A program made the translations under genes and the position numbers. Positions 1-13,100 of a stretch of 64,000 bases of DNA are shown piece by piece. A model generated the notes under the pieces. It searched no databases. It had not been told where the DNA came from and saw nothing but the letters and a program-made list of their open reading frames with translations. The first letter of the stretch is position 1. Each line of letters opens with the position of its first letter. This stretch comes from Antedon mediterranea (lineage: Eukaryota > Echinodermata > Crinoidea > Comatulida > Antedonidae), in contig NC_092672.1 of the NCBI RefSeq assembly GCF_964355755.1, positions 30,004,501-30,068,500 of the forward strand. Reading direction: 5' to 3'.

Positions 1-1157
1 TCGGATGTATCAACTTGGGAAGATGCTGAAGAAGGCTGGGGATGGAATGTTGATGGTGGTAGTGCTGCCTTGCCTGCTGATGGTGAAGATGTAATGATCC
101 CTGAAGGTTCTGTCATAAATCACTTTGTGTTTATAGAATCCCTCACTGCAACACTTGAATTAATTTAACTGTGGTCTTTATGCTATATTATACAAATAAT
201 GAATAATTTATGAGTGCAACGGTACAAATAATCTCATTAGTTGATAATAAAACAAATTTTCATCTTTCACCGAATGAAATTATTTGTTTGCACGAAGATA
301 TAACATTACATTTAATGAGAAAGAAAGCAAGAACATCCATTGTCCATTCGGCAGACTATAAGTCTTTTATCAGAGTCTAGTAAGTAATATAAATTAAAAT
401 TTGTTTATTGATTATAAGGATATATGTTTTTTTATCCTAGAAATCTAGAGAAATTGCATTTTAATGGGAGAGCAGGAATTGGGAGAGAGTTGAGACATCT
501 GCAGCACTTTCTTGGAAGGCATATTAAATATTGATGACTTTTCATTTCAGATAAATATGTTTTTGTAGACACAGAAACGCCAGTTATGAATAAATTATAC
601 ATCTATGGAGCGCTAGAACTTCAAGCAGGTCAATCACATAGAATTGAAGCAAAATATATTTTTGTCACCGGTGCACTTATCATTGGAAGAGAAACGACGC
701 CATTTGAGGATAGCGTTGAAATCATCTTGCATGGCAACCATTTTACTCAAGACCTTCCTCTTCCAAGTGGGCCAAATATGGGATCAAAAGTCTTAGGTTT
801 GTTTCTACTGTTTCGTATAGAGTGCTAAGATGTGACTCTCGGCAGCTTAAGAGATCTAATTTAGATATGTGGTATGATAAGGTGTAGTAAAGTGCTACAT
901 TTTGTTTCTAGGTGTTTTTGGACGTTTGGATTTGCACGGTCAAGCACCAAATGTACCCTGGACAAAACTAGCATCAACAGCAGATGTTGGTAGTGACACT
1001 ATTACTCTGGTTCATGATGTCGATTGGGCTGTTGAGCAAGAGATAGTTATAACAGCTACTTCATACGAGGCATGGGAAACTGAGACGTTTAAAATAACTG
1101 AGGTCATCGATGCAAAAACATTAAGACTTAACGACACAGTGAGATTCAAACATATAG
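1..1157 (+). other. G8 domain exons of the fibrocystin-L-like gene
   Basis: The three exons 1-106, 551-796 and 912-1157 join in phase 1. The translation starts with a tryptophan-rich stretch (EEGWGWNVDGG), continues with a DVMIPE strand and an NKLYIYGALEL strand, and ends with VFGRLDLHG followed by PWTKL. This spacing is the G8 pattern found in PKHD1, PKHD1L1, CEMIP and TMEM2. Because the protein continues for about 1590 residues beyond it, it most likely corresponds to the second G8 of fibrocystin-L. The domain's first few residues may lie before the window. Confidence 0.85.
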
Positions 1158-4100
1158 GTTGGTTTTACTTTTTAGTTCTCTCTCTCTCCTTTTATTAGAT
1201 TATCGTATCAGTTCAGTAGTGCAAAGGGAGCTCATAGTATAAACTTATTTCCAGGCTATCCTGTGGTCTAGTGTTTAAGGCAGAGGCATCACAAAACTTA
1301 ATCATAAAATTGGCACAGTACATTCAAGAGTTAACCTGCGGTTGACTGCAATAAAGGTCTTAAGCCAGGCCTTAATCCCAAGAATGGTCGTACAATTAAA
1401 ATATGAAATCTGAGCCTAATCAGCAGCGTGGTCATAGTCTAAGCCTCCTCTAGACCGCATTCTGGTCCCCTGGGAGATGGAATTTGTTGCATGTGTCGTT
1501 TACACTTGTGAGGAGTGGAGTCTCGTAGACTGCAAAGCACAGATAATATTTCCCACATTTAAAATAGCCAAATAAGGGCTGCATGTCATATACAGTAGGG
1601 TTTCAACATCTTTTTCTGATAGCTTCGCATTCTATTTAAAGCTGAAAGTGCTTTCCACTGAGCTTACCACATCAAATATATAACATAATTGACTTTAATT
1701 TGTAGTTATTTATTTATAACGTAAAAATACAATTTGTACTTTATGTTGAATGTAGCTGAAACAACCACTATCGAAGATGGACTAACGTACACAGAAGCTG
1801 CTGAGGTTGGTCTCCTGTCGAGAAACATCAAGATTATTGGGGCTGACTATAATGATTTATATGAAGAATCCTTTGGAGCTAGAGTACTTATTGGCAAATT
1901 TCAACAGGATGGTAATGAATACAAAGGTAAGGAGTTGTCCATATATTCCATAATTAGTTTTATTTTATCATGAATTTAAATTCTGTTTAATGTAATTAAT
2001 ACAAGGTATTATGTTGCACAGTTATGTTGAATATGAAAAGAAGTGACAGAATGTTTAGGAAACTGCTTTTTAATTGCGCAGTGCATAGCCTAATCTAAGG
2101 TAGAATTAACTTCCCTTTTTAAAAGGTGAAAAAAAAAGATAAATTGACCTCAGAAAAGGTTTTATTTGTTCCTCCCTTCTACCCAACACCCTCCACCTAC
2201 ATCATGAATTCCGACCCAAAAATTTACTTAACCGAAAAATACTTCCCATTTCAACAAAGATATTTTGTTCTGTTTGTGTATAATGTACAGTTTACATTAC
2301 ACGTATTCCTTATCTTTGTTTTCTTTCCTAGGCTATGCCCGAATCTCGAATGTAGAGTTCTACCATACAGGGCAAGAAGGTTGGCCAGACAACTACGATC
2401 CGCGGTACTCTGTTGCTTTTCTTGATACTGGAGAGGTTACTGTAGCGAACCCTTCGTATGTACGTGAATGCGCCTTCCATCATGGATTCAGTCCTGCTAT
2501 TGGTGTGTTTGGTGCTTTTGGTGTCCATATTGAAGACAACGTCATTCACCACACAGTTGGAGCAGGTGAGGTTATATGCCCAGAAAAAACATTTACTCAG
2601 TCTCTGTAAAATTATCTTGATCTCTCACCATGTATGATTTGTAGTATAAATATATATCCTATTTTTTGTGGTCATGAAACACTTGCATCGATATTGTATG
2701 TAAACCTTCATCATCACGATCGCTGAACATCTTGTACATAGCACACTCAACACGATTTTCCCAATAAGAGCAATTATTGGCCAAAGTGTGCATAGACTTT
2801 TTCTCATCGTATCATTCTCTATAGTTTTTATCAATGTGCTATGTATGCAAATGAGGCAGTAACAACAAATATTAACTAAACCTGAATTTTTTCTTAGGTA
2901 TTTCTGCTTGGGGTTCAAGGCATGTCATTGCAGGAAATCTAGTATCTTTAACGGTGTTCCCCGGTACGTATCAAGAACGCTTCTTGAAAGAAGACAAAAC
3001 ATGGCCAGCTGGTATCGAAATACAAAACGCCTTTAGCACAGTCATCGCTAACAACACTGTTGCGGGATCAGAAAGACTCCTGTACCGAGTGGGTGGAGAA
3101 GACTGTTTTGAAGATGCGTTATGGGTAAACAACGAGGGCCACTCTGCATTAGCAGGAGTTATGATATTACCAACTGATTCTCAACATCGCTGCTCAAGAA
3201 TTAACGGCTTCTTCCTCTGGAAGAATTACTACTATGGGATTTATTTAGAGACTACTTCTTCTCTTGTGGTGTCGGATGTAACTCTGGCTGATAACAAGAT
3301 AGGAATATTACCATACATTTATAGACCACCTGCACTCAGTCATGAACCTTCATCAAAGACTTTTACAATGGAGAGCTCTACTATTATTGGCACAAGCCCG
3401 TCATTCAGCTGTTCAGAGTTGCAGGTAAAACAAACTATTTTGCGCAGTATGCCTTGTTAAATGTTTGAGGCTGAATCCAGGGAAGAATTTTAATAGGATT
3501 AAAGTCGATATAATGGTTAATAGCTCATACAGCCCACTGAAACTTATGAAAGTGTGGTTAAAACTAGTTTGAACTTGTTTATTTGTAATTTTGTGTTTAT
3601 GGTAGCATTATGTTTTAACTTAACAGCATTTATGATTTAATTTTCAGAATGCACCGGAGAATGAAGACCAGTGTAATCCTGTACACTCGCCTCCAAATCC
3701 CCCTGGTGGGGGCAAGATTGGATTTATGATGACAAATTTTATGTCAGGGTCAAACAATGCTCCAATTAAAGCGTTCCATGGTATAAAAAACTACCCTGCC
3801 ATTGCTGGTCTAACCCAACTACAAGGTATGTTGTATTATCAGTGGTTGTGGGAGAGTGTTATGCTTTCCATGGTGTCAACAATGTTTAGTACAAATGGCT
3901 CCGGCAACCTTTGTCAGCAGTGGTTATTCAGACTTTTATAGTATGGTTAATTTATTAGTACTTTTACATGTTCAAATCACTTGGTAAATATCATATATAA
4001 AACACAGTAAACTAAACTTTAAGGTTAATTGATTTGTTTTTCTTTTATTTCAACCTAGATGTTAAATTTGCATATTTCCAAGAAGGCTGCTCCAGTTCTC

Positions 4101-7100
4101 GTGATTATGCCATGGTACCTAACCCTGGCAACCAAGATGGTATTCATCCAACAACGGTGGAGGAAACAAGTTTTGCTAATGTTGATGAAACTAATAAACT
4201 CTTCATCTTTAACCCTAGTGTTGGGTGAGTTGGTATTTGATAACTTGGTAGGCCATTCTCAAGTAACTGTTCTAATTTTCGGTAGAACAACCTAGCGCTC
4301 AAAAGACCAAAGAAAGTTATTAGAAATGTCATAAGATCAAGTTAGTTCAAGGGTCATGGAATAAATTTTAACGATATGGTCAATGTATGAGTACAACTGA
4401 AGTACAAGCCTATTATATGTATCCTTGCCATTTGATTGGTTGAGTACGCTGTCTATTAGTGGTGTACACATTCAAAGCACCATATTTTTTATGAGCCTTT
4501 AAGTTTGTTTCAAGATGGAAGCAGAGAAGTAATTGTTGAATAGACCAATCTAATTTTTCAGGTCATGACAACATAATAATAATAATAAAAATAATATATA
4601 CGAATTTGTAAAGCGCCATTTCCAGCAACAATTAGGGATCAAAGGTGCTGTGGACTTAGATGTTACATGTTTTCAACAACATTCTTCTCCCCTAAGGGTC
4701 ACATCGTGTCATCGGCAGCCAACTACGGCGCCATCACGACAGTGTGTATGTATGAACTAGTACACCGGGGTAACCCCCTACTCATCTCGAAAGATGTACT
4801 AGGTTCTTTGAAGTGCACACGAGCCAGATGTACACTGGACCTACGGTTTATAGTTCTTATCCGAGAAGACTTGTTCTACCACCGCGAGTGAGCCTCGAAC
4901 CCTTGCCGATGTTATGGCTATGGGTTACGGTTCCACTGTCTTAATCGCTCGGCCACACTCACTCACATTCTAGTCTCCATTATTTTGTGTAATGACCCAT
5001 GAAATAGAGTTTACCATCGGAGTACAAAAATAATTTTAATGTGTTTATTATAACAACTTAAACGGTTATTAATTTGAAATGAGGAAAATACCTGGATTAT
5101 AAATACGTACTAAAAATATTCAGGTATAAAACCATGCATAAACAAATTTATATTTCCATTTACAGTAAAGCAAACCCAGCTGATTGTGTTGATATGTCAT
5201 GTGATGCGATGCGGAAAATAATGATTACAGACAAAGATGGATCATTTGTTGGTAATGGACCGGGAACAATCATAGCTAATTCTGGTTACGAATGGGATGG
5301 CGATCCAAGGTATGGTCTTGGAGATTACAGAATTCCAAAGATGGCGCTAACAAACACGGATGGTTCGAGAATTTCGGCCAGAGAAAAGTTTCCAAAGAAA
5401 GGTAACATAGATAAAATTGTATAAAAATTCTATCTAATATTTATTATATTTTTTTTGTACTGTATTTTAATTTTGGGAAACCGTAGAGGTCCTTCTCCAT
5501 GGTGTATATTTCTTTTTGAACTGTGATTGTGTTGAAGTTGACCCTACTGTAGTTATTAATAATATAGTTTGTTAAATACTGTACCCTCTTGCATAAAAAG
5601 GGCGTTTTCGATTTGCGACTACCTAAATCAGGGTCAATCAATGTGTCGGTCGGACAAAGAAATAATTTTAATTTTTTTTTGTTTATTAAAATATTTCCAC
5701 TGGATAACAATATCAACGTTGTCCCACAAAGGGGAGACATTGTTGTTTTTCAAAAGGTCCAGCATAAAACATTACAGCATACATATAATACATAGTTTCT
5801 TAAAAATAGTTTTAAAAAAATGTTAACTGTGTCGATTCAATGCGTAATTATTTTTAATAATTAAACAGTCTAAAATAATACTAAAATGTGAGAACCATAT
5901 ATTAAAAATACTATATAACGATTAGAAATCAAAGTTAGCAAAAATGTTCAATAAAATAGAAAACACCACATAAAAATATACATTGAACAGACTTAAAATT
6001 AAATAAAAGTATTTCCCTAGAAATTAAATTTTAAATTTCAAAATGTATGTTATTATTTAATAATCCGATATCGAGGTTGTCAGAGAGGAAACATGTCCTT
6101 CGTAAGCATGCAAACAATGGATAAACATGACTTACTTTAGTTAAATCGTGGTTATCGCAAATCAAAAGCTCCTCAATTATTAAAATGTAATATTTTAATA
6201 TTTTGAATGTAAATATTACATTGTACCATAGTAAATGTTGAGCTTTTTTCCTTTGTCAATATTTATTTTTTTTATTTTTTTTTTTTTTATTTATTTTTCA
6301 AGTGTATGATAATCTGGACATGGATAGTCATTTGTTAACAACCTTTTAACAAATTTTTGTCATTCATTTTCCTGGGGCGTAAACATTTACATTTTGTAAA
6401 GTAAAATGTTTTTGTATGTGTGTATGGGATTAACTTTGGTTGGCGCTTGCTTTGTAGGTATTGTAGGAGTAGGAACGGACAAGTGTGAATGGAATGCAGA
6501 TTGGAATGCGTATAAATGCCACCAGTTGGATCATGCTATGATGATCATAGAGAGCATGGACCCAGATACTGAGGTACGTCGTCTGTCACCAATCGCCATG
6601 TGTTCAGAAGACACTGTAGATCTCATCAATGGACCACAGGATCACGGATGGTGCCACGGCTACACATGTCAGGAACGTATCAGTACGTTCATGTCCATCG
6701 TGGCAACAGGGAAGACTTACGAGATGTATATGAGCAGTACGAACCCTCAACATCTTCGCTTGCATCTTCTGAACTCTAATGATGATCAAAAGGTTGTTGT
6801 CGGTATCTGGTATGCCAATCCTCAACGTTTAGATGTATATCATCAAGGCCGCTATGTGATGCCAAACAATGGTGGAACTGACAGGTCTGGTTCCTTTATT
6901 TGGGTGGATAAGGATCCAAACCTTCCCGATGACCAATTTCAGCCCAAGCCAACATCAAATATTTACGGGGGAAACTATTTTGACCGTGAGCGCCAAACCC
7001 TCTGGGTTCTAGTACGTGGTGGAGATTCTGTTGACATTATCACGACTCCTGTAGTCATGGTTGCTATTGGAGTTCCGGCAGTCTCTGTTGATGATTTCTT

Positions 7101-10100
7101 TGAGGAGAATCTTGTACAGAATCTGGCAAATCTTCTGGGAATTTCTAGTGACAGGATACGGGTTGTGGATGTCATCAGAGAGGGAAGTACTCGTCGTAGA
7201 AGGCGTTCAGATGAGGTAACGGTAGAAATTGAAATCGGTGACCAACCTGCGACTAACATAGACGTAGGCAATTCTACTTCCAACAGCAATCTTACAGACA
7301 CATCATATGGTAAGTTAAACACCTGAGGGCACACCTCGGGAGCCAACACAATGTCTTCTTTAATAAGGGTGTCTCCCAAAACCATATAAGGTGGACACTT
7401 TCCTGTTGAATGAGAAATCAAATGAATCAAAAGTCAATGTGTTTTCACACAAGGCCAACCCCTATACAGGGGACACCCTATTAAGAGGACACTTTGTTAG
7501 ATCCCAGAAGCTCTTCTACTCTAGTACTTGTTTTATATTCAGCTCCTTTAAATTAAAACATGTTTACATGACTTTATTTATTTAAAACATCTATTCATTT
7601 TTTTCTAAAACAGGAAACTATACAGCGGGCAATTCGTCTCTTGGTTATGATGACCTGCTTGATATCCAGTCACAAATTGCTGATGCTGCCCAAACTGGAG
7701 AGCTATCTGAAAGTCTTGATGTGGAAGTTCAATCATTAGCTATGTCTGATCCTGTGGAACCAGCTACCGATCCCACAGGAGGTGAAAGAGCAACTAATGA
7801 AACGGGTGGACCAGACAGCGGTGACATGCCGTGAGTAGTCCTTGCTAGTTACATAGTCTTCAACTCTGTCTACACTATCAAACTAGTGTGATGTGTCCAA
7901 ATATGGTAGTAATGATGTCATCATGCTCATATATAAGCACATTCTTTTGTCACATTGCTAGTGTAGACAGAGTTTACATTTACGATGTAATAGTCTACAG
8001 TAAAGTATCTGGTTTTTTATACACAGTTATGGTGAAGTTGATAGTGAGGAAGAGGAACCAGTTGTAGAAGTTGTTTACCAGTTTCCTAGCTACTTAATGG
8101 TTTCACAACAACCGTCTGACGCCAGTAGAGCATGGCCATTTGTCGTTGAAGTATCTGTTCTTGATGCACAGGTAAAGAAAGATAGAAAATCTTAATCTAA
8201 TGTGGTTATAAATAGGTTGAGGTCACAAAAGGTCAGTGGTCACAAAAGGTCATGGTTAAAGAGAAACTCTAAATGTCGTAAAATAAATTAAAAGGAGAAA
8301 GTCTTACAGTTTTTAACTGTTTCATCCTATTTTAATATTTATCCAGTATGTCTATGAGTAGGTTAAGGTCACAAAATGTCAATGGTTGAGATCACAAACT
8401 TTAAAAATGGTTATTTCACGACAGTCATTATGCTTTACCGATACTGAAAAATAAGTAGGGTTATTATTAATGTTGCAAATGGTTATATTTTATAATACAC
8501 AATAGAAATTGTGTACCTAGAGCTATACCTTTTAAATTAAAGTTCAACAAACTTATATTTTCTTTTAATAGGGTGAGCTTGTACTGAATCTTGGACATTC
8601 ATCAAATCCTTGGAAGATGGAAGTAAGTCTGAGATCGGGAACTGGACCAGAAGGATCTATGCTTACTGGCAACACAACCATTGGCATTGTCAATGGCGTT
8701 GCCAGCTTTACAGAAGCAATGCTAGACACAACAGGATCAGGATACATCTTGGACTTTGCCATCGTCTATCCAAACACTTCGACTCTAGCACCTGTTAGTA
8801 GCCAGTCATTCTCGGTTGCAGAACGAGAATTTGAAGTCGTCGTTGGTTCCCAACCTAATGTCAGTGTAACAGTTGGAGAGAGGTTTACTGTAGGATTTAG
8901 CCTGGCTGATGTTTTAAGTGGATTGCAGCTTGCAGATCTTGATTCTTATGTAAGTACTGTTATGCACACCGTACTCAATCAAATCAAAAGTAGGCTTTAG
9001 GCCTAGCCTGGGCCTGCCTATTTAGCATCTGCAGCCTACTATTAGAGGTTTCATGTACCCTCTCAATGCTATCGTGTAGCTCATGTTGCAGGTGGTACCA
9101 AACCGGGAAAGCTTTAAACACTCAAAATGTTTAAGTCCCCAAGCCATTGAAAAACATATTTTAACCTTGATACAAGATAGTTTATCGAAGTAATTTTATA
9201 TTTGTTAATTTTGAGCTTTTAATTATTGGAACTTTAATGAAATTGTGAAGTAATTCGAAGTATAACATTAATTTGTGTGTTAATTTTGCTTTTAGGGCTA
9301 CAATTGGACCGCAAGTATTGAGTTGTATGAACCTGATAATTACTTTGGGTCTCTGACAGGCAACAAAACTACTGTAATCGATTTAGCACTTGCAAATGGC
9401 ATGTTTACAGACCTCTCCATTGACGGAACTGGCTTTCAGTACATTATGGAGATCACACTGACAACCACAACTTCCAGCTCCTACATGTTAACAAAGCAAC
9501 TGACTGCGTTTGATGTTGTCCCTGCCTCGATAGTTGTCCACACGGGAGAACCAATGGAAGTTACTTTAAGTTTCTTAGCGAATTACGCCTCATATGCATC
9601 CGGCAAGGAAGAAAATGTGAAAATCAACTTTCTTAACAAATTTTCAAATATGTACACAAATGTCACATTTACCGTTGAGAGTATATATGAAGGTTAGATT
9701 ATATCAATTTCTATAATTTCTAATAATTCGCAATATTTTTTAATAATCATAAAACCAAAGACAATTAGTAAAATTAAAGTAATTTTTTACAATAGACCTT
9801 TTAAAACACACCTGACTGTATTTTTTCCAATTTGATTGGTTAATTAAGCATTACATGTCATTCGGAATTTAGCCCTACCTAACAACAGAAAAGTGATATT
9901 TAATGGTAATAATTAACGTGCTCCGGACTAATGCATGTTCAACTTTTTGTTAAAAAAAGAAGTACAATGTCTTTAATTTTTAATGTAGTGATCATGTTGC
10001 ATTTCCCATCCCATGTTTTTTCTCAACCTTGAAAAACCCTTTTTAGGTCATATTCATTTACATAATTATATTTAATTCTTATAGGTTCAATTAGAATTGA

Positions 10101-13100
10101 CTTCACCATGGTTGGGGATGTGGATAACACTGTGGCTACTATGTACAATGATCTACAAGCTGGACGTATTACCTTGTTCATTGATGGCACCATTATTGAA
10201 GCTGACAAGTACTACATGAAAGTGAATGGAGAGTCGTATGGCCCATCCGATGTAAGTAGCCTACCCCCTTTTCATTCCTATTTTGGATTAAATTTCAATA
10301 TTTTTTCTGGTGCGATTGTAGTTTTTTTTTCAATAATTGAAAAAAGAAAAGTACATCACTTGCGGACACTACAACATCTAATTGTATTAATGTAATTTTA
10401 TTTGTATTTAAACATTATACAAATAAAGTCAGGCTTTTAAAAAAGGGAAATTTTCTGCCTATGCAACAAATACAAAACAGTCAGTATTTGTTTTTATAAC
10501 AAACTTACTCCGCTTTTATCTTTAATTAATGTTGAAAATCAGATGGGAAGCTAGATCATTTAAAAAATCAATGCTCAGATTTTGGTAGAAGACTAGCCTT
10601 ATATGTCCACAATGATACAGAACCATTCTAATACAGTCATCTCTCCCAATACCTGACACCTATGGGCTAGCCGAATATGTCTGGTTTTCTTGATAGTCTG
10701 GTATTTGGAATGAGTTTTTAATGGTAAAAACACATTTTTGGACCTTTTGAGCCTCAAGAAAAGTCTTGTTTTGGGAGAGTTTACTGTATAACCATTAAAA
10801 TAGAATATTAGAATCAAAATTATTATTATTTCCACAAATTAGCGAAGAAAAATCATCATAAGCTAGGCTTATTCTCCTCCAAACCCAAACTCAAAAAAGT
10901 TTTAAATTTATTCAAATATTTTAAATGTTTTTGTTGTTTGTCTATGTGTACATATGGTGTCCGAAATGATCGAGAATGGACTGTACTGTTGTTCCAAAAT
11001 TGAAACAAAAAATGTTCTTTTTTATATTTTACATGGTTGTCCATCGGAACTGACCATTTTAATTTTTAGTTACCCTACATACATTTTTGGTTGCCCCTGG
11101 ACTGAGGGCAACTGATTATATCGAGACGGGACTGTTGTGTTCCACAATTGATGCAAAACATTGTTGTAATATTTTTTTATATTTTATGTGGTTGTCCATT
11201 GGGACTAGCAATTAACATTTTAGATTTAGTCCTACATACATTTTTGGATTCCCTGATGTTGAGGGCAACTATTTTTGCAAGCCCATCTAGTGTTTTCAAT
11301 TAGTTGTATGTACCAATCTCATGATGCAAACTTTTAAATGTATTGTAAGCCAATACGAGGACTGCCTTTAATAACTCTTATATAAATCTACTTGAAAAAC
11401 TTTTTTTTATAAGGATGAAGAGGATTCTGGGATACCTGTGTGGGCTATAGTTCTACTGGTATTAATTTTACTGATTTTGCTCATCGTCATGGTTTTCACC
11501 ATTCACAAATTCTTCAGCAACAAACAAAGTAAGTTCAATTTAAGTTTAACTGATAAAAATATGATATCTTCATACATCTATACCGAAAACGCATAAAACA
11601 CTTGCCTGTATTAGGGAAGAGTGAGTTACAAATAGATGCCTGTATTCACCAAAATATACCACCGTTAACTTAGAAAAAACACCCCCCAAATGAAAAATGG
11701 GATAGTTACAAAATATATCAAATACGTATATAGTGTTAGTACTCGTATTTTATGAGCAAGATATATACTTCTTATATACAGTAAATCAAAATATACATCT
11801 TTGAATTGATGGGACAGTCCAAGTCTAAGATGGTTTTTTTTTAAACAAATTGATTAAAAATTTGTGTTTATTTCAGACAACAAACTGGCAGCAGTTGAAA
11901 CGATGCATTTGACAGAGAAGGAAGAAGCACCAAGAATATCTAGTCGTGCTGATTTACATGGTAGAAACACACCAGTGTTCACTATAGAAACTCCAGAAGG
12001 AGAGTAAGTTAATTTTTCATTATGTATGGAGACCCATAAATGCCAAAAGAGAATACCCAACTGGATTTCCACTTGTTTAAATGGATTATAGAATGTTGCA
12101 CATCCATGGCACCTTTATGTTCTCATATATTTTCAATGTAATTATACACCTTTTTTTTAAACACACTATAATAATTGGCCTTTATAAATTAAATAACTTA
12201 ATAATAATTTACTTGCCTGTAGATAATACAGGTAGATTGTAGACAATATAAGGTTTAATTTTAAAATGTTTTACTTATTAATATGATTAACATATTATTA
12301 TAATCGCTGCTTCATTTTTGTCACATTTCAGCTTTGATGAAACCAAACCGTTGAAGGATGACACATCTCGTCCATCGTCCAGTCGAAGTAAGTCACCTGG
12401 CTTCAACCATCCAAGCAGGACACCAGAGATTGTCTCCACAGCCTTGCCACCTGGATTTGCACAGGGTTCGGAAGAACATTGTAAGTAAAAAGAAAGTGTA
12501 TCCAAGATAAGATAAGATAAGATAAGATAACTTTTATTGATCCTCAAAAAGGAAATTCATTGCTCGTCATAAAACAAAGAAAACACTATAAAAACAAAAA
12601 TAGCATAAAACCATTCATATAAAAACATCTAAAAAATTACAATATAAAATTATCTTCTTGACTTCCTGTTGTACTGGATGATACCAAGCCCTTTTCAAGT
12701 AGAGATCAGCAGAGAAACTATAGGCCTAACTAGCCTCTCATGAGGAAAATGAACCCTCTGTACAAATCCCAGCTATAGGCTAAAATGAATCTTAGCCCAG
12801 GATGTTGTGTTATTTTTAACAGATATAACCGAAACAGAAGTATAGGAACCACTTCAAAAAAACCTTGTAAACTTACGATAAATAGAATACAATAATAGAA
12901 ATTTTTTTTAAAGTGCTATTATTTATTATGATAATTATTATAATAAAGCTGACCTGAAATATCGTTACTTTTGAAGTATTGACTGCAAGATGACATTAAA
13001 AAAAAAAATTCTTGTTTTGCCAACAGTGAAAGAAGACCGCGCTACCATGTTCATTATGCAGCTAATGCCAAACAGAAGTTTCTCAAAGTTGGGTGAAATG

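Noticed and set aside
4893-4956. Functional tRNA gene
   Set aside because: A and B boxes are present but no cloverleaf acceptor stem is evident and a SINE body and tail follow.
6975-7430. 151-codon minus-strand frame
   Set aside because: Antisense shadow of the conserved fibrocystin-type exon 6458-7309.
7320-7500. Repeat with GGTGTCTCCC / AGGGGACACCCTATTAAGAGG
   Set aside because: Resembles a dispersed element also hinted at near 62640-62740, but the ends could not be matched well enough to annotate.
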